Notes: generated by a model not told the origin, from the sequence alone. A DNA stretch of 64,000 nt from Clostridium pascui (GCF_016908015.1 NZ_JAFBDB010000005.1:124001-188000), one strand, 5' to 3'. Positions 9,172-18,623 are shown, numbered from the stretch's first letter. Numbers and translations are program-made.

Positions 9172-9280
9172 TGTTGAACATAGAGTATGGGTTCTGCATT
9201 GTAGAAAGCATTGAGCAAGCATTAGAAGCTCTTTCTTAAATGCAGAATCCATACGGTACGTTCAACATTAAAATGCCGTC
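9161..9280. repeat. Intergenic palindromic repeat, short form
   Basis: Inverted ends GATATTTTTAATGTTGAAC and GTTCAACATTAAAATGCCG enclose GTATGGGTTCTGCATT and its near complement AATGCAGAATCCATAC. It lies between the convergent ends of the DUF3298 gene and the cell-wall hydrolase and supplies the stop codon of the former. Confidence 0.8.
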
Positions 9281-9286
9281 TTATTT

Positions 9287-10021
9287 CTAATATGCGTATA
9301 CCATTTTACCTATTCTAGCTTTTACAGGCTTGGACAATAACCATTTACTTGTACAACTTGTATCATAGAAAAATAATGCTCCATTACTTGGATCTTCTCC
9401 ATATAAAGCTTCTTGTACTGCCTTTTTGTTAGCAGCTGTTGCAGGTTTATTAATTTGTCCATTTTGTACTGGAGTAAATTGATTATTACTGTGTATAACT
9501 GCAGTTATAGTATTTGGAAACTTTGAGCTTTTAACTCTATTTATAACCACTGCTGCTACAGCCACCTGTGCACTATAAGATTCCCCCCCTGCTTCTGCTC
9601 TAACAAGTCTTGCAAGAAGATCTAACTCTTTTGCATTATATGATACAGCCGCTTTTAGGTTTCCTCTACTGGCAGCAGCTTTATTTGATGACTTTACCTT
9701 TGGCTGTGTTTTTGATACTGTGCTAACTTTTTTAACATCAGCATTTGTCTTATTTAAGCCACTTACATCTTGTCCCTTATTCTTGTCTACATTTTTAGCT
9801 TCATCTGAATTATTAAAGCTTACAGTTTTTAAATTCGAACTTTCCTTATCTTCATTAACTGCCTTATGCATGTCCTCTTCATTATTACCTAATGTCGCTA
9901 TCTCTTGATTTTGATATTTCTTTTCCTGATTATTAACCATTTTAGCATTAGTATTATAAATCACAATACTTAATCCTAAAACTAAAATCATAGATAAAGC
10001 AAATACCTTTAATTTTTTCAT
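9287..10021 (-). CDS. Cell-wall hydrolase, SleB/CwlJ (Hydrolase_2) family
   Basis: Exported peptidoglycan hydrolase. Residues 1-27 form a signal peptide or anchor. A long Asn/Lys/Ser-rich low-complexity linker runs to about residue 125. The C-terminal catalytic domain begins at LDLLARLVRAEAGGES, where the Glu in RAEAGGE matches the catalytic acid of SleB-type lytic enzymes, and continues through VAAVVINRV and NQFTPV. SleB proteins cleave spore cortex, but this family also contains vegetative wall hydrolases. The c-di-AMP riboswitch just upstream points to control by the osmotic and wall-stress second messenger. Start ATG after GGAGGTATAAAATT. Confidence 0.9.
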   Translation of the reverse strand: MKKLKVFALSMILVLGLSIVIYNTNAKMVNNQEKKYQNQEIATLGNNEEDMHKAVNEDKESSNLKTVSFNNSDEAKNVDKNKGQDVSGLNKTNADVKKVSTVSKTQPKVKSSNKAAASRGNLKAAVSYNAKELDLLARLVRAEAGGESYSAQVAVAAVVINRVKSSKFPNTITAVIHSNNQFTPVQNGQINKPATAANKKAVQEALYGEDPSNGALFFYDTSCTSKWLLSKPVKARIGKMVYAY

Positions 10022-10030
10022 AATTTTATA

Positions 10031-10150
10031 CCTCCATTTTGCCTCCGAGGTTAGTTGACGGGTTCGGGTTAGAGGTACCCTACTTTAAAAGATTCACCCC
10101 ATAGGATATCCCCCGTACTCCATAAAGGAGATTCGGCATCTTTGTAAGTT
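10031..10150 (-). promoter_or_regulatory. c-di-AMP riboswitch (ydaO/yuaA leader)
   Basis: On the minus strand the conserved blocks appear in order: GCCGAATCTCC, GGGGGATATCC, GGGGTGAATC, GTAGGGTACC, then CCGAACCCGTC and AACTAACCTCGGAGGC. This is the classic ydaO/yuaA signature. It ends only a few bases from the ribosome site of the cell-wall hydrolase at 10021. Members normally turn expression off when c-di-AMP is high. No strong terminator is visible between the aptamer and the gene, so control at the ribosome site is possible. Confidence 0.93.
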
Positions 10151-10343
10151 ACATTTTATAGTCTATCATACAAGTTGTCTATATGAAATTACTGGCATAT
10201 CTCCTTAATCCATTGATTTGACTGGTATTGTTTACAGTAGATTTTCCTAATAAAATATAGCAAAAAGCTTAAATTTTATATAAGTTTTTTCCTAAAATAA
10301 AAAGACATTTATATAAATGCCTATTTAAATTAATCATTCTTAT

Positions 10344-10619
10344 TCAAAATATGATATGATATTTTGATAAAAAAGTTATAATAAAAACCCACTGTATAAT
10401 CATAAGAGTCGGAAAACCATATCTGAACATATTATGTAAAGTTTTATGATGAAATACCTTCATTCCTAGATATGCTCCAGTAGCTCCAAATAAAAACGCC
10501 CATCCAAACAATACCTTTTCAGGCACTCTCCACTTATGCTTTCTTGCGCAGTGTTTATCCCACCCCATAAGTGAGCAGCTTATTATGTTTATAACTATAA
10601 AAATATAAATATAATACAT
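10344..10619 (-). CDS. DUF1294 small membrane protein
   Basis: Ninety-one-residue integral membrane protein of the DUF1294 family, function unknown. It has an N-terminal membrane helix (YYIYIFIVINIIS), the hallmark MGWDKHCARKHKWRVPE segment, a second hydrophobic segment (FGWAFLFGATGAYLGM), then MKVFHHKT and a final helix. The conserved basic loop between the helices is intact. Start ATG after AAGGAGATATAT. Single gene; a small hairpin in the spacer at about 10303-10320 may end its transcript. Confidence 0.85.
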   Translation of the reverse strand: MYYIYIFIVINIISCSLMGWDKHCARKHKWRVPEKVLFGWAFLFGATGAYLGMKVFHHKTLHNMFRYGFPTLMIIQWVFIITFLSKYHIIF

Positions 10620-10796
10620 ATATATCTCCTTACATGATTTGAATATCTATTGGTAATCTTAAATTTTAGTATAGATTAGTAAACTATTAGAAAATTTCCT
10701 GTATCTATTTATCATTATATCACCTTTTATAAAAATATGTCTTGGTCCATTCAGAAGTTATCTAAATTTAAAATAATTTATAATTTTTTCTAAAAA

Positions 10797-10834
10797 AGTG
10801 ACTGTCTCAAAATAAAATTTTGCGACAGTCACTT
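10797..10834 (-). terminator. Rho-independent terminator of the secreted coiled-coil protein gene
   Basis: AGTGACTGTC pairs with GACAGTCACT around an A/T loop, six bases past the stop codon at 10840. The minus-strand transcript ends in a U-rich run. Confidence 0.8.
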
Positions 10835-10839
10835 AGGAA

Positions 10840-11412
10840 TTATGATAATTTTTCAATTTTTGATTTTAATCTACTATTGGATTGCTCCATTGAATTAATT
10901 ATTTTATCAAAACTAGCTTTTACTTGTTTACCATCCTTTGAATCCACAGCCTTTTCAAAGTCTTTCCACATAGCTTTCTTTTCTTCTCTCATCTTATCAT
11001 GCTCTTTTTTCATTTCTTCTCGTTTTTCTTTATTTTCTTCTCTGCAGTCTTTTTTATTTTCTGCATTATCTTTTACCATATTATCTTCCTTGTGCTTTTT
11101 AATTAAAGGCTTAAATTGTTCCATTAATTCTTTTCTTTCGTTTATAGTCTTATCCCATTGTGCCTTTGTTCCTGGAACTATTTCATCTGCTTTTTCTACA
11201 AGCTTAGATTGTTTTTCTAATCTTTTGTTTATTTTTTCTTCTCTCTTTTCAAAATCTTCCTTCTTATCTTGTTTCTTATCTTCCTTTTGGCTCTCTATTA
11301 TATTATTAGGTGACTTTTGTTCATTTGAAGGTGTTGTTTGAGCTAAAGCTGCTGAAGGCATTATAGTTGCTGCAATAGTTAATGCAACTATTAACTTTTT
11401 TGATTTCATCAT
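10840..11412 (-). CDS. Secreted, highly charged coiled-coil protein of unknown function
   Basis: Exported protein of 190 residues. A signal peptide occupies residues 1-24 (MKSKKLIVALTIAAT... ending ALA, cleavage likely before QTT). The mature part is almost entirely Lys/Glu-rich with heptad-like spacing, predicted to form long helices or a coiled coil; there is one cysteine (KKDCREE). Glutamate and lysine make up close to half the residues. I recognise no enzymatic motif. It sits beside a MacAB-like efflux set but is separated from it by about 110 bases, and it has its own terminator. Start ATG 11412 or 11409 after AAAGGAGAATTTATT. Confidence 0.7.
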   Translation of the reverse strand: MMKSKKLIVALTIAATIMPSAALAQTTPSNEQKSPNNIIESQKEDKKQDKKEDFEKREEKINKRLEKQSKLVEKADEIVPGTKAQWDKTINERKELMEQFKPLIKKHKEDNMVKDNAENKKDCREENKEKREEMKKEHDKMREEKKAMWKDFEKAVDSKDGKQVKASFDKIINSMEQSNSRLKSKIEKLS

Positions 11413-11526
11413 AATAAATTCTCCTTTCTATAATACTATTTTATGAGTATAATTTGCAGTCTTTAAAATACTACAATGTTAGTATTAGAAAAAAGCCTAT
11501 GATAAATTCAGTAAATAAATTCCATT

Positions 11527-12735
11527 TTACTCATATCTCAATGCATCTATAGGATCCATTTGAGCTGCTTTTTTTGCAGGATATATTCCAAAAAAAATAC
11601 CCACCGCTGAAGAAAACAATATTGTACTAGCCACAACTACCCAAGATACTTTTGGCACGATATTTGCAAAGGAACCTATTATATTTGCACCTATTACTCC
11701 TAAAATCATTCCTATCATTCCACCCACAACTGAAATTATTACAGATTCCGTCAAAAATTGAAGCAATATTGTACCTGTGGTTGCCCCTATTGCCTTCCTT
11801 ATACCTATTTCTCTAGTTCTTTCAGTAACTGATACAAGCATAATATTCATAACGCCGATTCCTCCAACTATGAGAGAGATAGCAGCTACCGCACCTATAA
11901 ATGCAGTAAATATTCCTATTATCTTATTTATTTGTTCCAATTGCTTCATAAGTGCTTCTGCTTTATATATGTCCCTTCCTTTATTGTTGTGTCTGCTTTC
12001 AAGTATATTTAGGGCACTATTCCCAGCTGTTTCACTTAACTCCTTAGAAGTTGCACTTACAAGTATTGAATCTATTAAATTATCACTACCATACAATTCT
12101 TGCACAAGTGTTACTGGTGCCATAACCATAGCGGGTATATTTTCATCATCTCCTCCAAACATCTCCATTTCACTTTTTATAACCCCTATGATTAAAGCTT
12201 GTTTAGGAGAATTTTTAGAGCCAACTTTTATTGTCTTGCCAACCACATCTTCATATCCAAAAAGTTTTCTAGCCGCCACTTGATCAACTACAATTACAGA
12301 CTCCCCTTCTAAATACTCTCTTTCATTAAAAAATCTTCCATATATTATTTCCAAATTTCTAGCATACTGAAGTTCCTCATTACCTCCAGTGATATATGCT
12401 CTTTTAGATTTCTTATTTGATGTTACTACTCCCTGTTTTTGCAAAGTTGGTGTTATGTATTTTACAGAGGTTATTTTGTCTCTAATTTGATTTATATCTT
12501 CCATAGTTATATAATCACTTTTATTTGCCTTTTGAGTATCAACTCTTATACTTACAGATGTAGAACCGATCTTTTCAAATTCTCCTGTAATGGTACTTTG
12601 ACCACCCTGGCCTAAAGAAACTATTGTAATTACGGAACTTATACCAATTATTATGCCAAGCATTGTTAAAAGTGACCTTAACTTATTAGCTCTTATGCTA
12701 TCTAAAGCTATTTTAAAGTTTTCAATAAAAGTCAT
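11527..12735 (-). CDS. MacB-type ABC transporter permease (FtsX family)
   Basis: Membrane permease of the MacB/FtsX fold, 402 residues. The first helix follows IALDSIRANKLRSLLTMLGIII. A large extracytoplasmic MacB periplasmic-core-like domain spans about residues 45-240. Three C-terminal helices follow, with the family motif RTREIGIRKAIGAT between helices 2 and 3 and the C-terminal YPAKKAAQMDPIDALRYE. It is the third gene of a membrane-fusion protein/ATPase/permease operon. Such Gram-positive systems export antimicrobial peptides or lipophilic compounds by mechanotransmission rather than direct transport. Start ATG after GAGGAGAGAATAAA. Substrate unknown. Confidence 0.93.
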   Translation of the reverse strand: MTFIENFKIALDSIRANKLRSLLTMLGIIIGISSVITIVSLGQGGQSTITGEFEKIGSTSVSIRVDTQKANKSDYITMEDINQIRDKITSVKYITPTLQKQGVVTSNKKSKRAYITGGNEELQYARNLEIIYGRFFNEREYLEGESVIVVDQVAARKLFGYEDVVGKTIKVGSKNSPKQALIIGVIKSEMEMFGGDDENIPAMVMAPVTLVQELYGSDNLIDSILVSATSKELSETAGNSALNILESRHNNKGRDIYKAEALMKQLEQINKIIGIFTAFIGAVAAISLIVGGIGVMNIMLVSVTERTREIGIRKAIGATTGTILLQFLTESVIISVVGGMIGMILGVIGANIIGSFANIVPKVSWVVVASTILFSSAVGIFFGIYPAKKAAQMDPIDALRYE

Positions 12736-12758
12736 TTTATTCTCTCCTCAAATGGCGT

Positions 12759-13454
12759 TCACACTATAAGCCTATTTTTCACAACTTCATCAGCTACTAT
12801 TTCCCCATCTCTAAATCTTACAATTCTTTTTGTATATTTAGCCACATCTGGCTCATGAGTAACCATTATTATGGTAGACCCTTCATTATTTAAATCTTGA
12901 AATATTTTAAGTATCTCAAAGGTAGATTTACTATCTAAATTTCCCGTAGGTTCATCTGCCATAATAACAGAAGGATTATTAACTATTGCCCTTGCTATTG
13001 CTACTCTTTGCTTTTGTCCTCCTGATATTTCAGTAGGTTTATGTATAATTCTATCAGATAGTCCTACCCTTTCTAATGCATCAAGTGCCTTTTTCCTTCT
13101 TTCCTTTTTAGCAATTCCTGCATACACCATTGGTAATTCTACATTTTCAAGTATTGTCATCCTCGGAAGAAGATTAAATGCCTGAAATACAAATCCTATT
13201 TCTGTATTTCTTATTTTAGCAAGTTCATTATCTTCTAAATGAGATATATTTTTATTATTTAATATATACATACCACTATCCATTTTATCAAGGCAGCCTA
13301 AAATATTCATAAAAGTTGACTTCCCAGAACCCGAAGACCCCATAATGGATGTAAATTCTCCCTTATCTATACTTAAATTTATTCCCTTTAAAGCTGTAAA
13401 TTTAAGTGCTCCTGTATCATAGGTTTTATAGACATCCTTTACTTCAATTATCAT
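12759..13454 (-). CDS. MacB/LolD-type ABC transporter ATPase
   Basis: Cytoplasmic ATPase of 231 residues that powers the permease encoded 23 bases downstream. Walker [11 protein letters not shown]-loop [13 protein letters not shown], signature SGGQKQR, Walker [13 protein letters not shown] and the H-loop VTHEP are all intact. DEPTGNLD is the hallmark of the MacB/LolD/FtsE branch. Start ATG after ATAAGGAGAAACGAT. It lies between the fusion protein gene and the permease gene with short gaps, so the three genes form one operon. Confidence 0.94.
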   Translation of the reverse strand: MIIEVKDVYKTYDTGALKFTALKGINLSIDKGEFTSIMGSSGSGKSTFMNILGCLDKMDSGMYILNNKNISHLEDNELAKIRNTEIGFVFQAFNLLPRMTILENVELPMVYAGIAKKERRKKALDALERVGLSDRIIHKPTEISGGQKQRVAIARAIVNNPSVIMADEPTGNLDSKSTFEILKIFQDLNNEGSTIIMVTHEPDVAKYTKRIVRFRDGEIVADEVVKNRLIV

Positions 13455-13465
13455 ATCGTTTCTCC

Positions 13466-14635
13466 TTATACTACCCTAACCTTAGTTCCAGTTTTAAAAT
13501 TTCCAGATGGATTTAATACAACTTTCTCCCCTTGAGCTAATCCTGATTTTATTTCAGCTTCCATATCCGACTGAAGCCCTAGTCCTACTTCCTTTTCACT
13601 TAATACTCCATTTTCAACTGCATACACAAAGTTTTTTCCACTTTTATCTGTTCTTATAGCTTCTGTTGGTATCTTTAATACCCCTTTTACTTCTCCAAGC
13701 AGTATATCTACATCTGCATCAAAATCTATCTTTAAATCTTGTGGATTTCCTATAATATCTATATCACAATCCAAAGTTTTATCCACTGTATCTACTACGC
13801 CCACACCCATAACGTTTTGCCCCTTGCTTGCCGAAGGACTTATAAAAGAAACTTTGCCGTTATATATTTTATCTCCATTTTTAATTATTGCGCCTTGACC
13901 TAACTTAACCTTTAATACATCATATTTTCCTAAAGAAACTACTGCTTTTAGTGATTTTATGTTTTGGAGAGTTGATGCAGGCTGCGTTGGATTACCCATG
14001 GAACCTTGTGATACATTTAATGAAGTTATAACTCCATCAAAATCAGCTATTATTCCTTCTGAAGCAATACTGAGCTTACTATACGATGTATTAAGTGCAG
14101 TTTTAGCTAATGCAACCGAGTTATCTAAAAGCTGAAGCTGCTCATCAGATATGCTTTTAAAAGAATCCCTTTGCTGCTTAAGCGTTCCTAAAGTAATTTG
14201 ATCCTGGGGGTTTTTACTTTCCTCTAGTCTTTCAATTTCCACTTCTATATCTTTACGCTTACTCTCCACCATCTCTCTTTGATTAACTGCATCTCTCTTT
14301 TGCAAAATAGCATTATCATATTGTATTTGTGCCTGCCTAACTTGAGCATTTATGTCAGTTATATCATAATCTAAAATTTTATCTCCCTTTTTTAAATTAC
14401 TTCCTACTTTAACATAAAGTTTATTTATTTTAAGTTGAGCTGAATAATAATCCTTACTTTCTTTTGATTTAATTACTGCAGTAGTTGACAAATAAGACTT
14501 TATATCTCCCCGACTTACTGTAGCTGTTTTTACTTCCTTAATCTTTGATTTTGCAATTCTCTGTCCTTGGAAATATATTCCACCAACTAATAAAATTCCT
14601 ATAATTAATAAAATAATTGCAGTTTTCTTCTTCAT
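13466..14635 (-). CDS. HlyD/MacA-like membrane fusion protein
   Basis: Single N-terminal membrane helix (residues 5-24) followed by an extracytoplasmic periplasmic-adaptor fold: a beta-barrel/lipoyl part (AVIKSKESKDYYSAQLKINKL...), a helical hairpin at about 95-185 rich in Gln/Lys/Glu, and the second lipoyl half (GIIADFDGVIT). The C-terminal membrane-proximal domain ends near GNFKTGTKVRVV. In Gram-positive bacteria such adaptors work with MacB-type permeases in peptide or antibiotic efflux. First gene of the operon; start ATG after AGGAGAGAAGTAAT. No two-component system is adjacent. Confidence 0.9.
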   Translation of the reverse strand: MKKKTAIILLIIGILLVGGIYFQGQRIAKSKIKEVKTATVSRGDIKSYLSTTAVIKSKESKDYYSAQLKINKLYVKVGSNLKKGDKILDYDITDINAQVRQAQIQYDNAILQKRDAVNQREMVESKRKDIEVEIERLEESKNPQDQITLGTLKQQRDSFKSISDEQLQLLDNSVALAKTALNTSYSKLSIASEGIIADFDGVITSLNVSQGSMGNPTQPASTLQNIKSLKAVVSLGKYDVLKVKLGQGAIIKNGDKIYNGKVSFISPSASKGQNVMGVGVVDTVDKTLDCDIDIIGNPQDLKIDFDADVDILLGEVKGVLKIPTEAIRTDKSGKNFVYAVENGVLSEKEVGLGLQSDMEAEIKSGLAQGEKVVLNPSGNFKTGTKVRVV

Positions 14636-14720
14636 ATTACTTCTCTCCTATATCAGCTCTGCATTTTGAAAATTTTATAATATAGTATTTGAAATAATAA
14701 TAGAATTAATACCAATAAAA

Positions 14721-14742
14721 AAAAGTTGCAAAGCAACTTTTT
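14721..14742 (-). terminator. Terminator downstream of the M20 amidohydrolase gene
   Basis: AAAGTTGC/GCAACTTT hairpin with a long T run on the minus strand, 24 bases past the stop codon at 14766. Confidence 0.85.
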
Positions 14743-14765
14743 AAGCAATAGTTTAAGATTAGAAA

Positions 14766-15929
14766 TCAATTTTCTAAAAAGTCCACTGCAAACTGTGCAT
14801 ACAGTGCCGATCCTCTTTTTAAAACATCTTCATCTACCGTAAATTTATCACTATGATTAGAATATATAGCTCCTATATCTTCATTTCTACATCCTAAAAA
14901 TCCGTATACTCCAGGAACTACATCCATAAAGTATGCAAAGTCTTCTGACCCCATAAGTCTATCCATTGATACTAGGCTTTCTTCTCCATATAGTTTTACT
15001 GATACTTTCTTTGCTATCTCAGCAAGTTTTTCATCATTTATTACCGGGGATGGGTAACATAAATATTCAAATTCCGCTTCTGCCTCTAAGGCCTTAGCTG
15101 TGTTTTCTATTATATTTCTTAAGTCCTTTTCTAGATATCCTCTGACCTCCTTTGAAAAAGTTCTTATAGTTCCTTCCATTTCAACTTTATCTGCAATAAT
15201 GTTAAATCTATTTCCACCATGTATAGTTCCTATACTTATAACAAGAGGGTTTAATGGATTATTTTTTCTGCTCACATAAGTTTGAATATTCATTATTATT
15301 GAAGCTGCTGCAACTACTGCATCTTCTCCTAAATGTGGTGCAGAACCATGGGCTGCCTTCCCCCTTACAGTTATTTTAAAGTTATCACAGGAAGCCATGC
15401 GCCCGCCTGGCTCAAAATTTATCTTAGGAGCCTCTAATGTTCCCCATATATGCATTCCAAATATGGCATCCACTCCTTCAAGGATTCCTTGCTCCACATA
15501 ATACTCTGCTGCATGGCAGGTTTCTTCTGCTGCCTGAAATATAAACTTTATATTTCCATTTAAATCATTTTTAATTTCTCCAAGTATTTTTACAGCTCCT
15601 AAAAGCATAGCAGTATGACAATCATGACCGCAAGCATGCATATTTTTATTAGTAGATTTAAAGGACAACTCTGTATGTTCTTCTATGGGAAGTGCATCTA
15701 TATCTGCTCTTAGAGCTATGGTCTTTCCAGCTTTTCCACCTTCTAAGTATGCCACTACTCCGGTTTTACCCTCAAATCTTTCAGTCTTCAAACCCATATC
15801 CTTTAGTTCTTTTTCAATTCTATCAGTTGTCCACTCTTCCTCCCAGCTTAATTCTGGATGCTGATGAAATTCTCTTCTCATTCTTATAATATAATCATTA
15901 TACTTTTCCGACAGCGCTTTAATATCCAT
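14766..15929 (-). CDS. M20D amidohydrolase
   Basis: Metal-dependent amidohydrolase of the N-acyl-L-amino acid or hippurate hydrolase type, 387 residues (usual length). RADIDALP at about residues 73-80, HACGHDCHTAML (metal-site Cys and His, about 97-108), the catalytic EE in QAAEETCHAAE (about 134-135), the dimerisation GKAAHGSAPH and the C-terminal MGSEDFAYF are all present. Start ATG after GAGAGGAGATTTTTT. It lies 98 bases downstream of the symporter, with a terminator between them, so it may be read through at low level or have its own promoter. Its neighbours suggest a role in use of peptides or acylated amino acids. Confidence 0.92.
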   Translation of the reverse strand: MDIKALSEKYNDYIIRMRREFHQHPELSWEEEWTTDRIEKELKDMGLKTERFEGKTGVVAYLEGGKAGKTIALRADIDALPIEEHTELSFKSTNKNMHACGHDCHTAMLLGAVKILGEIKNDLNGNIKFIFQAAEETCHAAEYYVEQGILEGVDAIFGMHIWGTLEAPKINFEPGGRMASCDNFKITVRGKAAHGSAPHLGEDAVVAAASIIMNIQTYVSRKNNPLNPLVISIGTIHGGNRFNIIADKVEMEGTIRTFSKEVRGYLEKDLRNIIENTAKALEAEAEFEYLCYPSPVINDEKLAEIAKKVSVKLYGEESLVSMDRLMGSEDFAYFMDVVPGVYGFLGCRNEDIGAIYSNHSDKFTVDEDVLKRGSALYAQFAVDFLEN

Positions 15930-15955
15930 AAAAAATCTCCTCTCAAATAAATAAA

Positions 15956-15991
15956 AATCCCTACTATCTATTTATATTAGATGTAGGGATT
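15956..15991 (-). terminator. Terminator after the symporter gene
   Basis: AATCCCTAC pairs with GTAGGGATT across an AT-rich loop, followed on the minus strand by TTTATTTATTT. It ends the sigma-54 driven transcript before the M20 gene. Confidence 0.75.
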
Positions 15992-16026
15992 ATTTTATCC
16001 TTTATACTAAATTATTTCTGCATATT

Positions 16027-17217
16027 TTATACTTCAATGGTCTCCTCGTGTTTAAAATATGAATTTCTTTCTACAAGTCCTGTTAGCATTAAAGTTATAG
16101 CTCCATCCCCTGTAACATTGCATGCTGTTCCGAAACTATCTTGTAGTGCAAATATAGTAAGAACTAACGCTACTGCAGAATCGTTAAATCCAAGTATGCT
16201 TGTAATCAATCCTAGTGAAGCCATTACTGTTCCTCCAGGAACTCCAGGGGCACCTATTGCAAATATTCCAAGAAGTATAATAAATTGAATCATAGAACTT
16301 AAAGGTGGTAATGTTCCATATACTACTTTGGATACCGTCATTACAAAGAATACCTCAGTTAAAACTGATCCGCAGAGATGAATATTTGCACAAAGTGGCA
16401 CTGCAAAATCCACCATATCCTTTCTCAGAACCTTTGATTTATGAGCACATTTAAGAGATACAGGTAAAGTTGCCGCACTGGACATAGTTCCTACAGCTGT
16501 TAAATACGCTGGCCCATAGTGTTTTATAACTTCCATTGGATTTTTTTTAGATATAGCTCCACCTATAAGGTACAGCAATGTAAGCCAAATAAGATGTCCA
16601 ACTATAACAATAAATATTACTATTAAAAATACTGGCAGTTGTTTTGTAATTCCACCTTCATAAGCAAGACATGCAAAGGTAGTTCCAACAAAAAAAGGTA
16701 ATATCGGAATAACTACTCTGCTTACTATTGAAAGTGTAATATTTTGAAATTGATCAAATATTTTTTCTACTAAATCTGAATTTGTCCATGCTGTTGCAAG
16801 TCCAATTAATATCGCCGTAACTAAAGCCGTCATAACTGTCATTATTGGAGGAATATCCAGCTTAAATAGTATTTCTGGAAGTTCTTTTAGACCTTCTGTG
16901 TTATTTGATATTGATAAGTGTGGTATAATGCTATACCCAGATATCATGGAAAAAGCAGCTGCCCCTACAGATGATACATATGCAATAACCACTGCTGCAC
17001 CTAACATCTTACTTGCATTACTCCTCATTTTAATAATTGCTGGTGCAATAAACCCTATAATAACTAAAGGAATACAGTAAAATATAATTTGCCCAAAAAC
17101 ATACTTTGCAGTTACAATAATAATAATAACTTGCTTAGAAGCTGCAAGGCCTATTATAAGACCTAGTACTACTCCTAAAAACAGCTTTACTATTAAGTTG
17201 TCCTTTAACTTACCCAT
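16027..17217 (-). CDS. Dicarboxylate/amino acid:cation symporter (DAACS family)
   Basis: Polytopic membrane transporter of the glutamate/serine/dicarboxylate:Na+ or H+ symporter family, about 396 residues. It opens with a basic segment then helix FLGVVLGLIIGLAA. The serine-rich re-entrant hairpin appears as GTMSSAATLPVSL, and the second signature region as PGVPGGTVMASLG and TACNVTGDGAITLML. I place the start at ATG 17217, eight bases after GGGGG; the ATG two codons earlier lies too close to that site. It is 72 bases downstream of the cysteine desulfidase-like gene and shares its sigma-54 promoter, so cysteine, cystine, serine or a related compound is the likely substrate (inference). Confidence 0.9.
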   Translation of the reverse strand: MGKLKDNLIVKLFLGVVLGLIIGLAASKQVIIIIVTAKYVFGQIIFYCIPLVIIGFIAPAIIKMRSNASKMLGAAVVIAYVSSVGAAAFSMISGYSIIPHLSISNNTEGLKELPEILFKLDIPPIMTVMTALVTAILIGLATAWTNSDLVEKIFDQFQNITLSIVSRVVIPILPFFVGTTFACLAYEGGITKQLPVFLIVIFIVIVGHLIWLTLLYLIGGAISKKNPMEVIKHYGPAYLTAVGTMSSAATLPVSLKCAHKSKVLRKDMVDFAVPLCANIHLCGSVLTEVFFVMTVSKVVYGTLPPLSSMIQFIILLGIFAIGAPGVPGGTVMASLGLITSILGFNDSAVALVLTIFALQDSFGTACNVTGDGAITLMLTGLVERNSYFKHEETIEV

Positions 17218-17289
17218 TAACATATCCCCCTTGTTTCTAATTATTTTTATATAAAAGTAAATTATTAATGGACAATAAAATTTTATTTA

Positions 17290-18573
17290 TTAAACACACT
17301 TCTTAACCATAACGTCTAATATAACACTATCAGTATGATCCATACCTTCATTAGAAACCCTGCCTAAATTTTGTATGGCTTTTTCTACTGATTCATCTAA
17401 TATGCCATTATTTGAAGGTATAACTACATCGTTAAGTGCAAGTTCGCTGGCATCTAAGGCGGAAGATACAGATATAGCAAGCTTATAAGCACATCCAATT
17501 TTGGCTCCATCACATATCATTCCTGTAAGACCTGCAATCATGTTACTTATAGCACCCTCTATTTGTCTCGTGTTACCTCCTAAAAGATAAGTAAGTCCAG
17601 CGCTGCAGCCTACGCCTGCTGCCACTCCACATCCACATACTGGAGTTAGAGAACCTGTATAGCTTTTAACAAATATAGTAACTAAATGACTTAATGCAAC
17701 CGCTCTTATTATCTTCTCTTCTTCCATTCCTTTTTCCTGCCCTATAAATGCAATTGGAAGTATTGCTACAAGTCCGTGATTTCCTGAACCTGCACTACTC
17801 ATTACAGGAAGTGGATATCCAGACATTCTAGCTTCAGATGCTGCTGCTGTTAGTGACTTTGCCTTATTTTGAATTCCTTCTAATTTACTATAAAACTTTG
17901 CAATACCAATTCCAGTTTCTCCTTTAAGCCCGACATTCCCCATTGCCATGTTCATTTGAATGCCATCATTTATAAATTTTATTTTTTCATAATCTATTTC
18001 ATTAACAAACATAATCAAATCTGAAATTGTAAATTCTCTTATCCTATCTCTCAAATTTGAAGTGTCTTCTTTTTTTTCTTCACTAATAGCTGGAATTTCT
18101 TCTTTTTCAAATAATATCTTTTCATTTCTTGATACGCTTACTAAATTCAAATGAGTATTTCTAATTTTTGATGTAGAAATATCATTTATGCCTCTTGCTA
18201 TAATTTCTATATATAACCCTGAAGTACCTTCTTTAAGATTTAATTTTATTATCTTTTCATTAACTATTTTAAATGCCTTTTTTATATCTTCCTCAGATAT
18301 TCCTTTAAGTGCTTCTAGCTTATATTCAGATTTTCCCATTACAAGCGAAAGTGCTGCTGCAAATATAATTCCTTTTTCCTTTGTTCCTGGTATTCCAACT
18401 TCCATACCATTTTTCAATATATTTTTATCTACTATAATTTCTAAAGATTTAACTTCTTCTCCAAGTGCTTCTTTAGCTACTGCCACAGCATAAGCTACCG
18501 CTCCTGGTTCAGTACATCCTAGAGCTGGTGTTACTTGATTTTTTAGTATATTTAATAATAATTCCTCATTCAT
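17290..18573 (-). CDS. L-cysteine desulfidase / L-serine dehydratase-like enzyme (UPF0597, CyuA/CdsB type)
   Basis: Cytosolic iron-sulfur enzyme of the UPF0597/CyuA family, related to the alpha subunit of bacterial serine dehydratase. Members degrade L-cysteine to pyruvate, ammonia and sulfide. Visible features are the N-terminal TPALGCTEPGAVAYA motif, the cysteine-rich TPVCGCGVAAGVGCSAG segment, and MICDGAKIGCAYK near the C-terminus; these cysteines are the candidate 4Fe-4S ligands. I place the start at ATG 18573 behind AAAGGAGGAAGTATT; a frame opening 14 codons upstream lacks a ribosome site and overlaps the likely transcript start. It is transcribed from a consensus sigma-54 promoter about 50 bases upstream, and the sigma-54 activator is encoded divergently. 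Cysteine as substrate is inferred from family. Confidence 0.88.
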   Translation of the reverse strand: MNEELLLNILKNQVTPALGCTEPGAVAYAVAVAKEALGEEVKSLEIIVDKNILKNGMEVGIPGTKEKGIIFAAALSLVMGKSEYKLEALKGISEEDIKKAFKIVNEKIIKLNLKEGTSGLYIEIIARGINDISTSKIRNTHLNLVSVSRNEKILFEKEEIPAISEEKKEDTSNLRDRIREFTISDLIMFVNEIDYEKIKFINDGIQMNMAMGNVGLKGETGIGIAKFYSKLEGIQNKAKSLTAAASEARMSGYPLPVMSSAGSGNHGLVAILPIAFIGQEKGMEEEKIIRAVALSHLVTIFVKSYTGSLTPVCGCGVAAGVGCSAGLTYLLGGNTRQIEGAISNMIAGLTGMICDGAKIGCAYKLAISVSSALDASELALNDVVIPSNNGILDESVEKAIQNLGRVSNEGMDHTDSVILDVMVKKCV

Positions 18574-18623
18574 AATACTTCCTCCTTTATTTCTATCACT
18601 ATTTATTCTTATCAATATTTACA

